NCBI GenBank assembly: GCA_030770425.1
Contig: JASJFT010000198.1
Coordinates: 1 to 64,000, forward strand
DNA length: 64,000 bases
Direction: 5' to 3'
Source: Darksidea phi
Lineage: Eukaryota > Ascomycota > Dothideomycetes > Pleosporales > Lentitheciaceae
Made by a program: the position numbers and the translations under genes. Below are positions 13,301 to 25,304 of this stretch, in pieces. Numbering within the stretch: the first letter of the stretch is position 1; each line of letters begins with the position of its first letter. Below the pieces are notes generated by a model, which was not told where the DNA came from, ran no database searches, and saw nothing but the letters and a program-made list of their open reading frames with translations.

Positions 13301-15800
13301 AATAAATTAATAATATTTTATAAAACTACTTTAACTAGTTTATAATAATATATCTTAATAATATCCTAATCTATTCTAAAATAGAAAAGGAGTATAAAGA
13401 ATATATAAAGAAGGTTCTATAGATACTTAAGAAAGTATAACTATATCTTTATCTATAAAAATATAAATTCTATATATAAGAAATAGAGTTTTTAGAATTT
13501 ATTATTAGACTAGAAGAAATTAAAGTAGACCTATAATAGATCGAGAAAGTTAAAGAATAGTCTACGTCTAAGAATCTTAAAAAGTTATAATTATTTTTAG
13601 AATTCTATAACTTCTATTAAAAGTTAATACTATAATAGAGTATAATAATAGTACTACTTATATAACTTATAAGGAAAGATTAACTCTTTAAATAAAAGAA
13701 AGAATACTAATAAGTCTTCGAGAAGATTAAAGAATAGTTTACTAAGAAATCTATAATTAAGATATATAATTCTAAGAAACTATTAATTATTAAAATAGAT
13801 ATATTAGACTATATAATAGGAGTAGTATTACTATAAAAAGATAATAAAGATAATCTTAAACTAGTATACTACTTCTTATAGAAGATATTACTAGCTAAAC
13901 TTAACTATAATATTTATAATAAAGAGTTATTAGTAATTATTAAAGTTCTAAAAGAATAGAGATCTAATCTATAAGAATCTAAATATTCTATTATAATCTA
14001 TATAAACTATAAGAATCTAATAGAATTCTTAATAAATAAACCTCTAATTAAAAGATAAATATAATAGATATAAACCCTTATAATCTATAATATTAAGATT
14101 ATATATACTAAAGAATTAGAAAATAAATAAGTAAATACGCTTAGTAGAAGACCTAACTACTAAGAAATAGAGAAACCTAGTATAGTAATTCTTAAACTAT
14201 AGCTAGACGGAATAATTACTTATAACTACCTAAAATTAATAGAAATATAAGAAATAATACTTAAATTAGAAGAAAATAAATAGACTTAATAGATCTATAT
14301 AGCTACTATAGAAGTAATAGATAAATAAAATAAAATCTAAGAAGTAATCTAGAAGAAGAATAGAATTATTTATATATTCTAAAAGGTCTATATACCTAAG
14401 ATAATATAAAAAGAATTTATTAGATAATACTATAAAGTACTAGTATATAGATACTAAGGAGTAGAAAAGACTCTTAAACGACTAATAAGAATATATTATT
14501 TTCTATATATAAGATAGTTAGTTATCTAGATACTTTTAGAATATATAGATTATTACTATAATAAATATACTAAATATATACCCTATAGAATACTATAACT
14601 AATAGAAAATATAAAAGAATTATAGAAGATTATTACTATAGACTTTATTACGTAATTACTATATTATAAGAAACTAATAATAAAAGTATTCTATAATACT
14701 ATACTAGTAGTAGTAGATAAGTTTATAAAGTATACTTACTTTATCCTATATATAAATAAAGAAAATATAGTAGAATAACTTATTTATATCTTACTAAAAT
14801 ACGTATTTAATAAATATAGAAAACTAAATAAAATTATCTTAAATAAAGATATTAAATTTATAGTAAAATTTTAGTAAACTCTTATAATTAAACTAGGGAC
14901 TAAGTATAGTATATTAACTATCTATTATCTATAAATAGATGGACTAACTAAATAAATAAACTAAATAGTAGAGTAATACCTTAGATATCATCTAAACTAT
15001 TATTAGAATAATTAGATTATACTTTTATCTATAGTATAATTTATATATAATAGTTTATAATATAGTATAATAAAGATAATATCTTTCTTTATAAACTATA
15101 GAATTAAACTAGAAATATATAAAGAATCTAGATAACTTTAGTCTTATAGCTAAAATAGAGAAGAAATAATAAAAATTATTCTATAAATATACTAATAGCT
15201 TAAGAAAGATATAGAATTTCTTTAAAATAGAATAAGTAAGTACTATAATAAAAAGTAAAAGAAAATACCTACTTTTAAAGAGGGAGAAAAGGTATAGTTA
15301 CTATAAAAAAATATTAAGAGTAAGTAACCTAATAGTAAACTAGACTATACTAAGATCAGACTTTATAAGATTAAAAAATAAGTCTTATCTATAAACTACT
15401 AACTAAGACTACCTTTATAAATAAAAATCTATCCTATATTCTATATTAGCTTACTAGAAAAAGTATTATAGAATACTAAACTAGTAGTATATAAAGTAGA
15501 TATATATAAAGAAGATAATAAAGAATAGAAAGTAGAAGAAATCCTAGATAATAATATTAGAAATAGAAAAAATTACTATCTAATCTAATAGTAGGGAATA
15601 GATAAGAATAGAAAATTATAGTTATAAATCTAGAAATTTAAAGATAATCTTAATTATCTTAAGAAGCTTATAGAGTACTAAGACTATAATTCTAAAAAAA
15701 ATCTAAAGATAAAATAAGTTTATCTTATAGTAAGTTAAGAAGACTAGTACTATTCTTAGTATAGTAAAAGATATTTAATAAATTAAAAGAAATAATATTA
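10400..15800 (+). pseudogene. RIP-inactivated gag-pol of family A, copy 2
   Basis: Gag capsid region from about 10440. The CCHC knuckle at 11263-11304 has Cys and His codons changed to Tyr. The protease box at 12448-12483 reads as N-S-R-A where D-S-G-A is expected. The RT box at 13351-13362 reads YLNN. RNaseH lies near 13800-14150, integrase near 14340-15240, and the chromodomain near 15532-15690. Knuckle, protease, RT and chromodomain all lie in the same frame (position 1 mod 3), so gag-pol was one continuous polyprotein. It is now riddled with TAA/TAG and has no start codon. Confidence 0.88.
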
Positions 15801-15911
15801 TCTATAATATTATAATTAGTATTTAATACGACTAAAGAGGTCTTTAGATTCTTTTATTATTCTATTTACTAAAGCTCTATCTTCTTAGTATTAAGCTTAG
15901 TCTTAAGAGTA

Positions 15912-15916
15912 CGAGA
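15912..15916. repeat. TSD of B1 element, left copy (cgaga)
   Basis: Five-base target duplication. An identical copy lies at 23285-23289, directly after the 3' LTR. The A copy 2 interior resumes beyond it. Confidence 0.92.
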
Positions 15917-16354
15917 TATTATAACCCTATATAAGCCGTAGGATACGGGGTATCCCGAGGAAGTTATAAGCTAAGGAAATAGCTTAGTTAGTAATCTAAT
16001 ATTACGTAATAATAATCTATTTAATCTATATCTTAGTATAACGAAGTAGATAGAGTATAGCTAATATTAATCTATTTAATCTATACCTTAGTACTATAGA
16101 GTAGATAGAGTATAGGATAGAAAAGATAGGTATAAAAGGGCGGAGGATCCTATAGGTTTTCTATCTTAATTCTTTATAATTAATCTTTAGTTCTTTACCT
16201 AATACTTACGAATAAGATTAGATCTTTTCCTAAGTAGTTATTCTAGTAATAGAATTTATTAACTTAATCTTAATCTATTAGAAACTAATAGTATAATAAA
16301 CGTTCTATTAGTTCTAACCTAGATCCCGTATAAAGGTACGTATAATATATAATA
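15917..16354 (+). repeat. B1 5' LTR
   Basis: 438 bases, tattataacc...tataata (TG...CA before RIP). A TATA box (tataaaag) lies at 16131-16138, and a purine-rich ggcgg follows. The second half, from about 16190, is shared with B2 LTRs; the first half (U3) is specific to B1. Confidence 0.9.
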
Positions 16355-16399
16355 TATTAACTACCCTAAACTAAGATTATATTAATATAGTAACTCTAT

Positions 16400-18698
16400 C
16401 TAGCTTACGTAATACCTCTAGAGAGAGTATAACTAGGGCTCTAGTAACGAACCTAGCGGCTCTAATCTAGTAATAAGTAGCTTAGATAGTTAAGTTATAG
16501 TAGGCTATAATATCGCTATAAGGATTACTATAATAGGTACGAGCGGGATTTAGAACGAAGTTAAAGATCTTAATATTAGAGAAATATAATAGTAGAAAGA
16601 AAGACTTAAGACCGTTTCTTATATAATTAGACCTATACTATTAGTTTAACTCTACTACGTTTACTAGTAACTAGGATAAGATCCTTACTATAGGTATATA
16701 TATAATAGGAAAAGTAGCTATATAGATATAGTCCTTAATCGACGACTATATAGCTAACGAGGATTTCTTATTAAAGTAATACGATAAAATAAAAGTAGTA
16801 TTTAAAGATTAAGATTCGTTTAAGGAATAGATATATATAGTCTTTAGAGATATTAATAAGGTCTAGTAAGTCGAACGTTAGATTTAAAGGCTAAGATAGA
16901 CTAAATTAGTAAGTATATATACTACTAAATTTAAATAGCTATAGTATAAGATTAATTAGGACGATACGTCTCTTATAGTCGTATACTATAACGGACTTAA
17001 GGAGCTAATTAAGGACGAGTTAACTCGACTTAAAAAATTAGACGACTTAGTAGAACTAATTAAGATAGCTATTTATATTAATAACTAATTATACGAATAA
17101 GTACTTAAGAAGCGAGATACTATAAGACTAGTAAGAGTCTATAGAAAAGAGTAGATAGCTTAAAAGTATAGGTTCTATAGGGGTTACGATAAAATAGACG
17201 TTAATATAGTCTAGAAAAAGAAATATCTAAAGAATAAGAAACGCGAGTAAGGTAAGAAGCTATAGAAAGTCCTAGTAGATAAGATAAAATAACGTTGAGA
17301 CGAAAAAGCGTATTTATACTATAGTATATAGGGATACTTTATTAGGGAATATAGCGAAGAAAAGAAAAATATAAGAAACTAGAACGATACTAGACGTATA
17401 AATATAATTAGGTACGATAAAGAAAAAGAAATTAAGTCTAACTCGACGTCTAAGATATAGTACGACGTTAGTAGGTAAAATAAGGTTAAAGAGATTACTT
17501 AATAATAAGACGACCTAGAGCTTAAGATAGGAGAACTAAAACTTAACGAGCTAGACGAGGTTAGCGTAGAAGACGTTTTTAGACGGTTAGTATATAATAA
17601 GTATTAGAAATATAGGACTAGCTAGTATATTATTAAATATTATACTAATACGAGGAAGCCGATATACGTTACGGGAGATCGAGGTTAGTAGGCGATAGGC
17701 TAGGTCTTAAGACTCTAAGGACTAAAAGGTTATAAGGTAACCTAGGACTATAATAATATAGACTACGACGTACTACTATAGATAAACTATATAGGAAATT
17801 ATAAGTACTACGCCTAGTAGAAGAAGGAAACTATAATACTCCTAGGAAGTAGCTTATATATATACCTTCGAAATATAGAATATCTAATAGTAGAATACTA
17901 TATCTACGACTATAATAACTAGACCTAGGCTTATAAGGAGTAAAGATAGCTAGGATAGGTTAATTACTATAATAACGAATACAATAAGTATTTCCTAATA
18001 AAATATATTATAGGATAATAGTTATATAGACTAATCTAAGTAGATACTAAAGAATATAAATAAGATATTAACTATAGGATTATATACTAAGAACCTAATT
18101 ATAAAGCTATATATTAGACGTACTATAATCGATTATATATCCTATACCTAGCGTAATAAGAGCTTATAGCTAGAAGGGAAGAAGATATCTTCTATTAAAA
18201 TCTTAAAAGGAAGGAATATCTTATTAAATAATATAAATTATATAGATATCTAGTATAGAACTAAGATAGTTTAAAGAACTTAGAGATTAGTAGATAGCTA
18301 AGGGCCCTAGGTATATAATAGGGATATTACGACGCCTAGAACGATAAAAACGAGGTAGAACCTATTAATTAGGATATACTATTACTAAAAGGGGAACTAT
18401 TAAAAGAACTAAATTAGGAAATACTCTGTAGGATTAGAAGAGTACTAGATCTAAAAATAAAATAGGTAGACGAGTCGCCTACTCGATAAAACGAGACTAG
18501 AGAACTAGAGGAGGACCCCGAAGATTAGGACCTCTATAATAATAAGCTAAAAAACTAGGTTATTATTAGCTATACTAGGGTCGTATTAATAAAAGTATTT
18601 AAAAGATAACCCTATAAATCGTATAAGAAGGTATATAGTAACTAGCTAGGTTAGAAGTAGACGTACGGATTTACGGATAGAAAGTCTAAGCTATTATA
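16400..18698 (+). pseudogene. B1 gag remnant (capsid, zinc knuckle, long C-terminal extension)
   Basis: A retrotransposon capsid-type gag is readable from about 16560 once RIP stops are ignored. The zinc knuckle at 17311-17352 follows the C-x2-C-x4-H-x4-C spacing, with each ligand now a Tyr codon (tat/tac). The same frame (1 mod 3) continues for about 1.3 kb past the knuckle, to roughly 18690, carrying Gly-, Tyr- and acidic-rich sequence of unknown role. Only RIP-type stops (TAA/TAG) interrupt it. Pol then begins in the -1 frame. A protease directly after the knuckle would be usual, so the extension is a family trait worth noting. Confidence 0.8.
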
Positions 18699-21600
18699 AA
18701 TAGTAAAGTAGAGTTTACGCTCCTATTATTAAAATTAGTAGAGAAATATAGAATTCCTTACTAAGTTAAAGAAAAATCTATATAAGTAGACCTTAGAGAT
18801 AGATTATCTATAGAATATAGAGGGGGTATAATTTATCTCGAAACGTAAAAAGTAATCCTAGAGGTAGGAAATATTAGAGACTATTATAGATTTAATATTA
18901 TAAAAATCGGAGATACTAATATAATTATTAGTTACGACTAGCTAGTAATATATAATCTACGGATAGATTAGAAGCTATATAAAGTACTAGGCTATAAGTA
19001 GGTAGCTTAAGTCGTAGAAATTAGAAGACTAGAAAGGTCTAGCTACGAGATCTAGTATATACCCTAAAAAGGGAGGATAAGCTTAATTTTACCTTATAAG
19101 ATTATAAGGATCTATAAAAAGAACCTATAAAGAGTCGACGTTATTATAGTATAGAGAATCGCGATCGCGTAGAAAGAATTACGACTAATAATACCTTAAG
19201 ATTACGAAAAGTTCTAAGAGCTATTTAAAGAATATCTAGATATAGACTTACTAGAGTATTAGGAATAGAATTATAAGATATACCTAGAGAAGGGTGTAAA
19301 GCTTAAGCCTAGATCTATATACTCGTTAATAGTAGATTAATAAGAAGAATTAAAGGAGTACTTAATAAAAAACTTAGAAAGAGGATATATTAGAGAGAGT
19401 TAGAGCTTTATAGTATTATTAATTTTATTTATCCTAAAGAAGAATAGAAAGTTACGACTTTATATAGACTATAAACGTTTAAATAATATTACGAAAAAGA
19501 ATAAATACCTACTACTACTAATTAGAGAACTTATAGACTAGCTCTAAGGAGTTAAGTAGATTATAAAATTTAATATCTAAGAGGAATTCTATAGAATTCG
19601 AATAGTAAAAGGGTATAAAAAGTATATAGTATTTAAGACCTAATACGGACTCTACGAGTATAGAGTTATACTATTTAGACTAATAAATACGCTAGTAATA
19701 TTTTAGTTAGTTATTAATAGAATATTAAACGAATACTTAGACGTATTCTATATAGTATATCTAGACGATATTCTTATATATAGTAAAGAAATACTAGAAG
19801 AATATAAAGAATATATAAAGAAAGTACTACGAAAGTTATAGTAAAATAGGTTACTACTTTATCTAGATAAATACGAATTCTATAGGACGGAAACCGAATA
19901 TCTAGGTTTTATTATTTCGCGAGAAGGAGTATCTATAAACCCTAAGAAAGTATAAACTATAAGAAAATAGCTAACCCTAATATTAATTAAGGACGTATAA
20001 TCCTTTCTAGGATTCGCTAACTTCTATTAGAAGTTTATTAAGGATTACTTAAAGACTATATCTCTACTTATAGAGGTAATTAAGAAAGAAAAAGGGTTTT
20101 AGTAGAACTAGAAATAATAGGAAGCTTTTAATAAGCTTAAGAACCTATTTATATCGATATCTATATTATAGATATATAATCTAATAAAACCTCTTAGAGT
20201 AGAAACGGACGTATTAGACTATATACTAGGAGCGATACTTACCTAATAAGGGGAAGATAGAAAATAGAGATTAGTATTCTACTACTTACGTAAGTTTAGT
20301 AAGAAAGAGGTAAACTATAATATTTATAATAAGGAACTTAGTACTATTATATTAATATTCGAATAATAGAGACTATAGTTTATAGGAGCTAAGTATAAGA
20401 TTAAGATTATTATAGACTACTAGAATCTTACGAGTTTTATAACTATAAAGAAACTTAACTAATAATAATTCTAATAGTTAGAATTACTAATAGACTACGA
20501 CTTTAAGATAAGTTACTAGTTAGAAATATTAAATAAAGCGACGAATACCCTTAGTAGAAGATCGGATCTTTAAAGTACTAATAAACCCGTCGTATATAAA
20601 TTAGTTCTATAAAGAGAACCTAACGGAACTCTTATATATAACTATATAAGGCTAGCTAAGATTATAGTAGTAGTAGATATTAAGAAAAAATAGAGGAATA
20701 AGACCCGAGAAACTATTAGGAACGTTAATAGAATATTAAAGGGAGATAATATATACTTTAATAAGGAAGAATACTCTACTTTAATAAACGACTTAGAAAT
20801 AAGGTCTTATATTCTACTAAGTCTTAGAGGAGATTTAATACGGGAAATCTATAAGAGTAAGATACTAGAATACCTAGGAATTAATAAAACAATTAGATAT
20901 ATAGATAGAGAATACCTACTTACTAATATAAAAGAGGAAGTTCGGAAAGCGATAGACGACTATTTAGAATATTCTAAGAATAAACCTAAGAGATATAAGT
21001 CCTATAGATTACTCTAATTATTAATACTACCTATACAACTATAGACTTACGTTACGATAGACTTTATAGTAAAGTTACTACTATTATTAGAACTAGGATT
21101 AGAAAGATTATATAATATAATTATAGTAATTATAAATCGATTAACTAAGGTAGTATACTTTATCCTAACGAATAAAGTAATTACGGTAGAAAATATAGCT
21201 TACGAGGTTAAAAGAATACTTATTACTAATTATAGATTACTAGAATAGATTCTTATAGATAGGAATAAACTATTTACTTTAAAGTTTTAGAGTACGTTAC
21301 TCGTAAAACTAGGAATTAAAAGAAAGCTATCGACTAGCTTCTATCTATAGATAGATAATTAAACGGAACGAACGAACTAAACTCTAGAGGAGTACCTTAG
21401 ATTCTATATTAATAAGTTATAGAATAACTAGGTTAAATTACTACTAATAGTATAATTAGTATATAATAGTAAGAAGTCTATAATAACTAGATACTTACTA
21501 TATTACGTAAACTATAGATATAAGCTAACGACTTATAAAGATCTAAAGGATATTAAAAGTATATTTACTAGGATAGAAGAGAAAGCCTATTTAATATAAG

Positions 21601-22130
21601 AATTATATAAAGAACTTAGTACGCGGATAGTACGTAGGAACCTTATAATAGTTAAAATAGTAAATAAAAGAAGACTCGAGGGACTAATCCTTAAGAGGAG
21701 GGATAAAGTTTTTCTTTTATAATAAAATCTAAAAATTAAACGACTATACAATAAACTAGATAATTTACGAATCGGACTATTCGAAATTAAAGAAAAAATA
21801 GGACTAGTTAACTATAGGCTAAAGCTAGCTAAAGATATAAGAATATACTCGATATTCTACGTATTATTACTAGAACTAGTACTAAAAGACGCCGAAGTAG
21901 CTACCGATATTAAACTTAAAGACGAGGAGTATAAGGTTAAGGAAATCTAAGGACTATAAAAGTTTAGTTATTAGTAGAAATATTTAGTTAAGTAGGTAGG
22001 ATAGCCTACTAACTAGAATACCTAGGAACTAATTAAGAACCTATAGGGCTACTAGAGACTAATTAAGTAGTATTACTAGAGATACCTAGAGGTAGAGGCT
22101 TCTAACTATTTAGGAAAGAGAAATTAATAG
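18690..22130 (+). pseudogene. B1 pol remnant: PR-RT-RNaseH-IN-chromodomain
   Basis: Frame 0 mod 3 throughout, -1 relative to gag. The protease box at 18699-18731 is an N-S-x-x-E-F-T-L pattern, a decayed D-S-G-A box, followed by a conserved region ending I-I-I-S-Y-D-W-L near 18955. The RT box YLDD is intact at 19758-19769. RNaseH lies at about 20200-20560 and the integrase zinc region at about 20870-20990. The catalytic triad is at D 21060, D 21258 and E 21366, with exactly 35 residues between the last two (DD35E). The chromodomain lies at about 21921-22080, with a readable K-Y-L-V-K motif. Internal TAA/TAG codons abolish translation. Confidence 0.9.
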
Positions 22131-22846
22131 ACTTATATAGTAAAGGTCGCTATAGTAACTTAGGTAGGTTGGTAGAAGTAAATTACTTAGCTTCCTCCTA
22201 CTTTAGCTATTTTAACTCTTTAATCGAGAAAAGTTCCCGACAAACTATTTCCTCTTAACGGGCTATTAGGAATTTTAACTACTTCTTAAGACGCTCCTTA
22301 CGAGTTAAGAGAAAGCGGCGGGCTTTATTATAGGTATTATAAGTATCGCGGAGTTATTAGTAAAGATCGGCTTTAAGAGTATCTATCTTTTTAAACTCTT
22401 TCTATAAAATAATAAGGTCGTACTTTAAATTAGATAATAAATACTTAGAGTAACAACTAGAGGCTAAGTTAACTAGATAACGGCGACGAGAGTTCTAGTA
22501 GTAAGAGTAGAGTATTAGTATCTCTTAGCTATAGAAACGAATATACTTAGTAAGCTTATAACGACGAATATAAGACTTCTTCTAAGGAACTTTAGATATT
22601 ATTAGGACTTAGAAGAAAAATAAAGAATAGGGCTTAGATACCCGTAGAGTAAGACGTTATCTACTCTTATACCTAAATAAGGAACGGAATAACTAAAGTA
22701 CTAGGCTAAGAAAAGAATTACTAGTACGTATATACGGATTACGGCGTAGTATAGAAAGAATTACTAGAGTAATTAGACTACTATTAAATAGGGTTATAAG
22801 AAAGTAGACGCGACTTTAAGGACGAAGCTTTAAAGGGAAAAGCGAG
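22131..22846 (+). other. B1 3' region with a third frame-like stretch and polypurine tract
   Basis: Between pol and the 3' LTR. From about 22200 to 22830 the plus strand reads as a basic, Gln/Arg/Lys-rich, coiled-coil-like sequence interrupted only by RIP-type stops. This suggests a former ORF of about 200 codons, or an un-annotated pol extension. B2 elements have a different sequence in this position. It ends in taaagggaaaagcgag (22831-22846), the polypurine tract beside the LTR. Function is unknown. Confidence 0.55.
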
Positions 22847-23284
22847 TATTATAACCCTATATAAGTTATAGGATACGGGGTATCCTAAGAAAGTTATAAG
22901 TTAAGGAAACGACTTAGTTAGTAATCTAATATTATATAATAATAATCTATTTAATCTATATCTTAGTACAACGGAGTAGATAGAGTATAGCTAATATTAA
23001 TCTATTTAATCTATACCTTGGTACTATAGAGTAGATAGAGTATAGGATAGAAAAGATAGGTATAAAAGGGCGGAGGATCTTATAGGTTTTCTATCTTAAT
23101 TCTTTATAGTTAATCTTTAGTTCTTTACCTAATACTTACGAATAAGATTAGATCTTTTCCTAAGTAGTTATTCTAGTAATAGAATTCGTTAACTTAATCT
23201 TAACCTATTAGAAATTAATAGTATAATAAACGTTCTATCGGCTTTAACCTAAATCCTATATAAAGATACGTATAACGTATAATA
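22847..23284 (+). repeat. B1 3' LTR
   Basis: 438 bases, the same length as the 5' LTR with no visible indel; differences are transitions of the RIP type. TATA box at 23061-23068. It is followed by TSD cgaga at 23285-23289. Confidence 0.9.
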
Positions 23285-23289
23285 CGAGA
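23285..23289. repeat. TSD of B1 element, right copy (cgaga)
   Basis: Identical to 15912-15916, proving that 15917-23284 entered as one unit. Confidence 0.92.
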
Positions 23290-23821
23290 CTACCTAGCTA
23301 TCTTCTTATTAAGAAACTCTTTCTATTTCTTTAAATACTAAATCTTTACCTATATATTAGATAGTTTTTAATTAAATTTAGCTATATAATGAAGTAGTTT
23401 CTTATAATATTCTTTAGCTATCTATAACTAAGCTTAAAGTTTCTCTTATAAATAGTTAATAGATTACTTTAATATATATAAGTTTATATATATAAGTTAT
23501 AGTTAAAGATAAATACTTAGCTATAGAAACCCTAGATAATTAATAAGAATTTCGTATATTTATATAAATATAGGTCTTATAATATTTACTTTTACTAGAA
23601 AAAATAATATAAGATACTTCTAGTCTATTATATTAAGAATAAGAAAATATTTTAAAACTATTACGACTAATATAGTTAATAAGTATAAGATATTCTTTAA
23701 TTTTATAAAAAATTATAGAGAAAAAAAAATATAACTTAAGAAGATTCTAAGCTAATACTAATATAGCCGAATACTAGATCTAGAATAACCTCTAAGTCGA
23801 AGATTTAGAAAGGGAAGATAA
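23290..23821 (+). other. Family A copy 2 interior, resumed after B1
   Basis: Continues the 3' non-coding part broken at 15916 and aligns with about 6000-6500 of copy 1 and 54180-54686 of copy 3. It ends with the purine-rich aaagggaagata before the 3' LTR. It holds one of the few ATG triplets, near 23393, with no ORF attached. Confidence 0.8.
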
Positions 23822-23953
23822 TATTATAAACTAAATATATACTATAGAATAATAGTAAGAAGAGCTATCTAAGATTAAATCTATTACTAGCTCTAATATA
23901 GAATATAATAACTACGACTATAATATAAATAATAATTAGTATAGATAACTTTA
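23822..23953 (+). repeat. 3' LTR of family A copy 2, first 132 bp (A2 type)
   Basis: Starts tattataaac and matches the A2 U3 at 6501 and 9862 as far as ..gataacttta, where the match stops abruptly. The break marks the left edge of the Copia insertion. The rest of this LTR should lie past the right end of the window. Confidence 0.8.
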
Positions 23954-24440
23954 TATCGTAATATCTAAGCTATATAGTATCTAGGGATAACTATTCCTAT
24001 ACTCTAATAGATTAGAGAAGTATTATTCCTATACTCTAATAGATCTATATAGGGAGAGCCGAGCTCTCTATTATAATAGATAGTAATCTTTCTCTTAATT
24101 TACTCCTAAGTAGCTCTAGTAAGCTCTCTTCTTTTCTCTATAGTTATAAGCCTAGTACTTTAAAAGTATAGAACTATTCTCTCTATATACTTAAAAGAAC
24201 TAGCGAGTAATTATTTAGTTAATCTAGTTATTCTTATATTATACTTCTTTATACTTAGAACCTCCTCTTTTAAAGAGTTATAAGTAAAGCTCTATTTATA
24301 AAACTATACTAATTATATAATTATAGTATATAGCTATACTAGTATATCTAGCTTTAGTTTTATATAATTAATAAAGGACTATAGAACTAAATTAACCTAG
24401 AAGGTAAGAATACTCTAAATCTAGTTAATACTACCCTAAT
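23954..24440 (+). repeat. Probable Copia 5' LTR and leader
   Basis: No second copy is in the window, so the LTR end cannot be fixed. The start is inferred from the break in the A LTR and the TG-derived ta start. A 21-base direct repeat (tattcctatactctaatagat) occurs at 23992-24012 and 24024-24044, as is common in LTR U3 regions. I see no coding motif here. Confidence 0.5.
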
Positions 24441-24795
24441 ACTCCCTACGATAGAGTTAATTACTAGTAATAAGAGTAGAAGCGGCGCGAGCCTAATAGC
24501 CCTAGATATACTATATTAATAGAGACTTAATAAGTACTAGACCCTCTTAAGTAACTAGATAGTATAGAGAATATATTTCTAAATACTCTAGAACTAGATA
24601 AACGAAACTATTATATCTAAGCTACTTGGATTAGTTATAATAGAGCTTATATCTTAAAAGTATACTATATTATAAAAGCTAATATATATACTAAAATAAA
24701 AGCTTATTCTATCTTTAGAGCTTACTATAAATATAGTTTAAGTAGAGTACTATACTTACTTAGAAAAGATAAAGTAGGATATCTATATACCTAAA
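24440..24795 (+). pseudogene. Copia gag remnant, 5' part
   Basis: From about 24440 one frame reads as a Gln- and Arg-rich protein when RIP stops are ignored, and continues across the ctaaa joint at 60914. I recognise no named gag domain. The assignment rests on its position just upstream of the Copia protease and integrase regions. Confidence 0.5.
24791..24795. repeat. TSD of minus-strand B2, left copy (ctaaa)
   Basis: Matches 60914-60918 exactly. The two copies now lie 36 kb apart because of later nested insertions. Confidence 0.9.
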
Positions 24796-25230
24796 TATTA
24801 TATATTATATATATCTTTATATAGGATCTAGATTAGAGTCGATAAAACGTTTATTATACTATTAGTTTCTAATAGATTAAGATTAAGTTAACGAATTCTA
24901 TTACTAAAATAACTACTTAGGAAAAGATTTAATCTTATTCGTAAATATTAGGTAAAGAACTAAAGATTAACTACGAGGAATTAAAATAGAAAGTCTAAGA
25001 GATTCCTTACTCTCTTATATCCGTCCTTATTCTCTAAGGTAGTAGTAATAGTAATAGAAGTAATAACTTCTATAGCTTCTATAACTTTTATAATAATTAT
25101 AGAAGTAGTTATCTAAGTAACTTCTATAACTTTTAAGTTATATAATATTAAATTACTAACTAAATATAGCTTAGTTATTATAATTATATTAGAGCTTATC
25201 CTATATCCCTCTAATTCTAAGATTATAATA
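24796..25230 (-). repeat. 3' LTR of minus-strand B2
   Basis: 435 bases, the reverse complement of the B2 LTR. Only 74 bases separate it from a plus-strand B2 LTR (25305-25739), so the two form a large inverted repeat. Confidence 0.92.
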
Positions 25231-25304
25231 CTTACTCCCTTCTTTTAAGCTTTGTCCTTGAAGATTTTATTATATCTATTATTTCCTAGCTAGTAGTACC
25301 CGTA
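25231..25304 (-). other. Minus-strand B2 interior, piece 1 (3' end, polypurine tract)
   Basis: Reverse complement of the segment just before the B2 3' LTR, including the polypurine tract (cttactcccttct on the plus strand). It keeps two TG dinucleotides near 25254-25260, unusual here. The last five bases, ccgta, are the left target duplicate of the tandem array. Confidence 0.88.

Larger units (their letters stand above)
15917..23284 (+). mobile_element. Complete Gypsy chromovirus B1
   Basis: 438-bp LTRs (15917-16354 and 22847-23284) flank a 6492-bp interior, with TSD cgaga on both sides. It is inserted in the 3' non-coding part of family A copy 2. It is visibly richer in CG than its surroundings, and I count roughly ten surviving CA/TG dinucleotides against one to three in each B2 copy. 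That suggests a younger insertion exposed to fewer RIP cycles. Confidence 0.93.
9862..23953 (+). mobile_element. Gypsy chromovirus family A, copy 2 (3' end off window)
   Basis: 5' LTR at 9862-10314, interior at 10315-15916 plus 23290-23821, and the first 132 bases of the 3' LTR at 23822-23953. The combined interior is 6134 bp, close to the 6119 bp of complete copy 3. It is interrupted by a complete B1 element (15917-23284) and, inside the 3' LTR, by the Copia element that runs to the window end. The five bases before its 5' LTR are ctttt (9857-9861); the matching duplicate is out of view. Confidence 0.88.

Noticed and set aside
23954..24440. A host promoter or gene between A copy 2 and the minus-strand B2
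   Set aside because: The ctaaa joint makes this segment contiguous with the Copia gag at 60919, and it begins at a clean break in the A LTR, so it belongs to the Copia element.
25040..25160. CRISPR-like or satellite array
   Set aside because: The short alternating agaagt/acttct units have no regular spacers and occur identically inside each B2 LTR.
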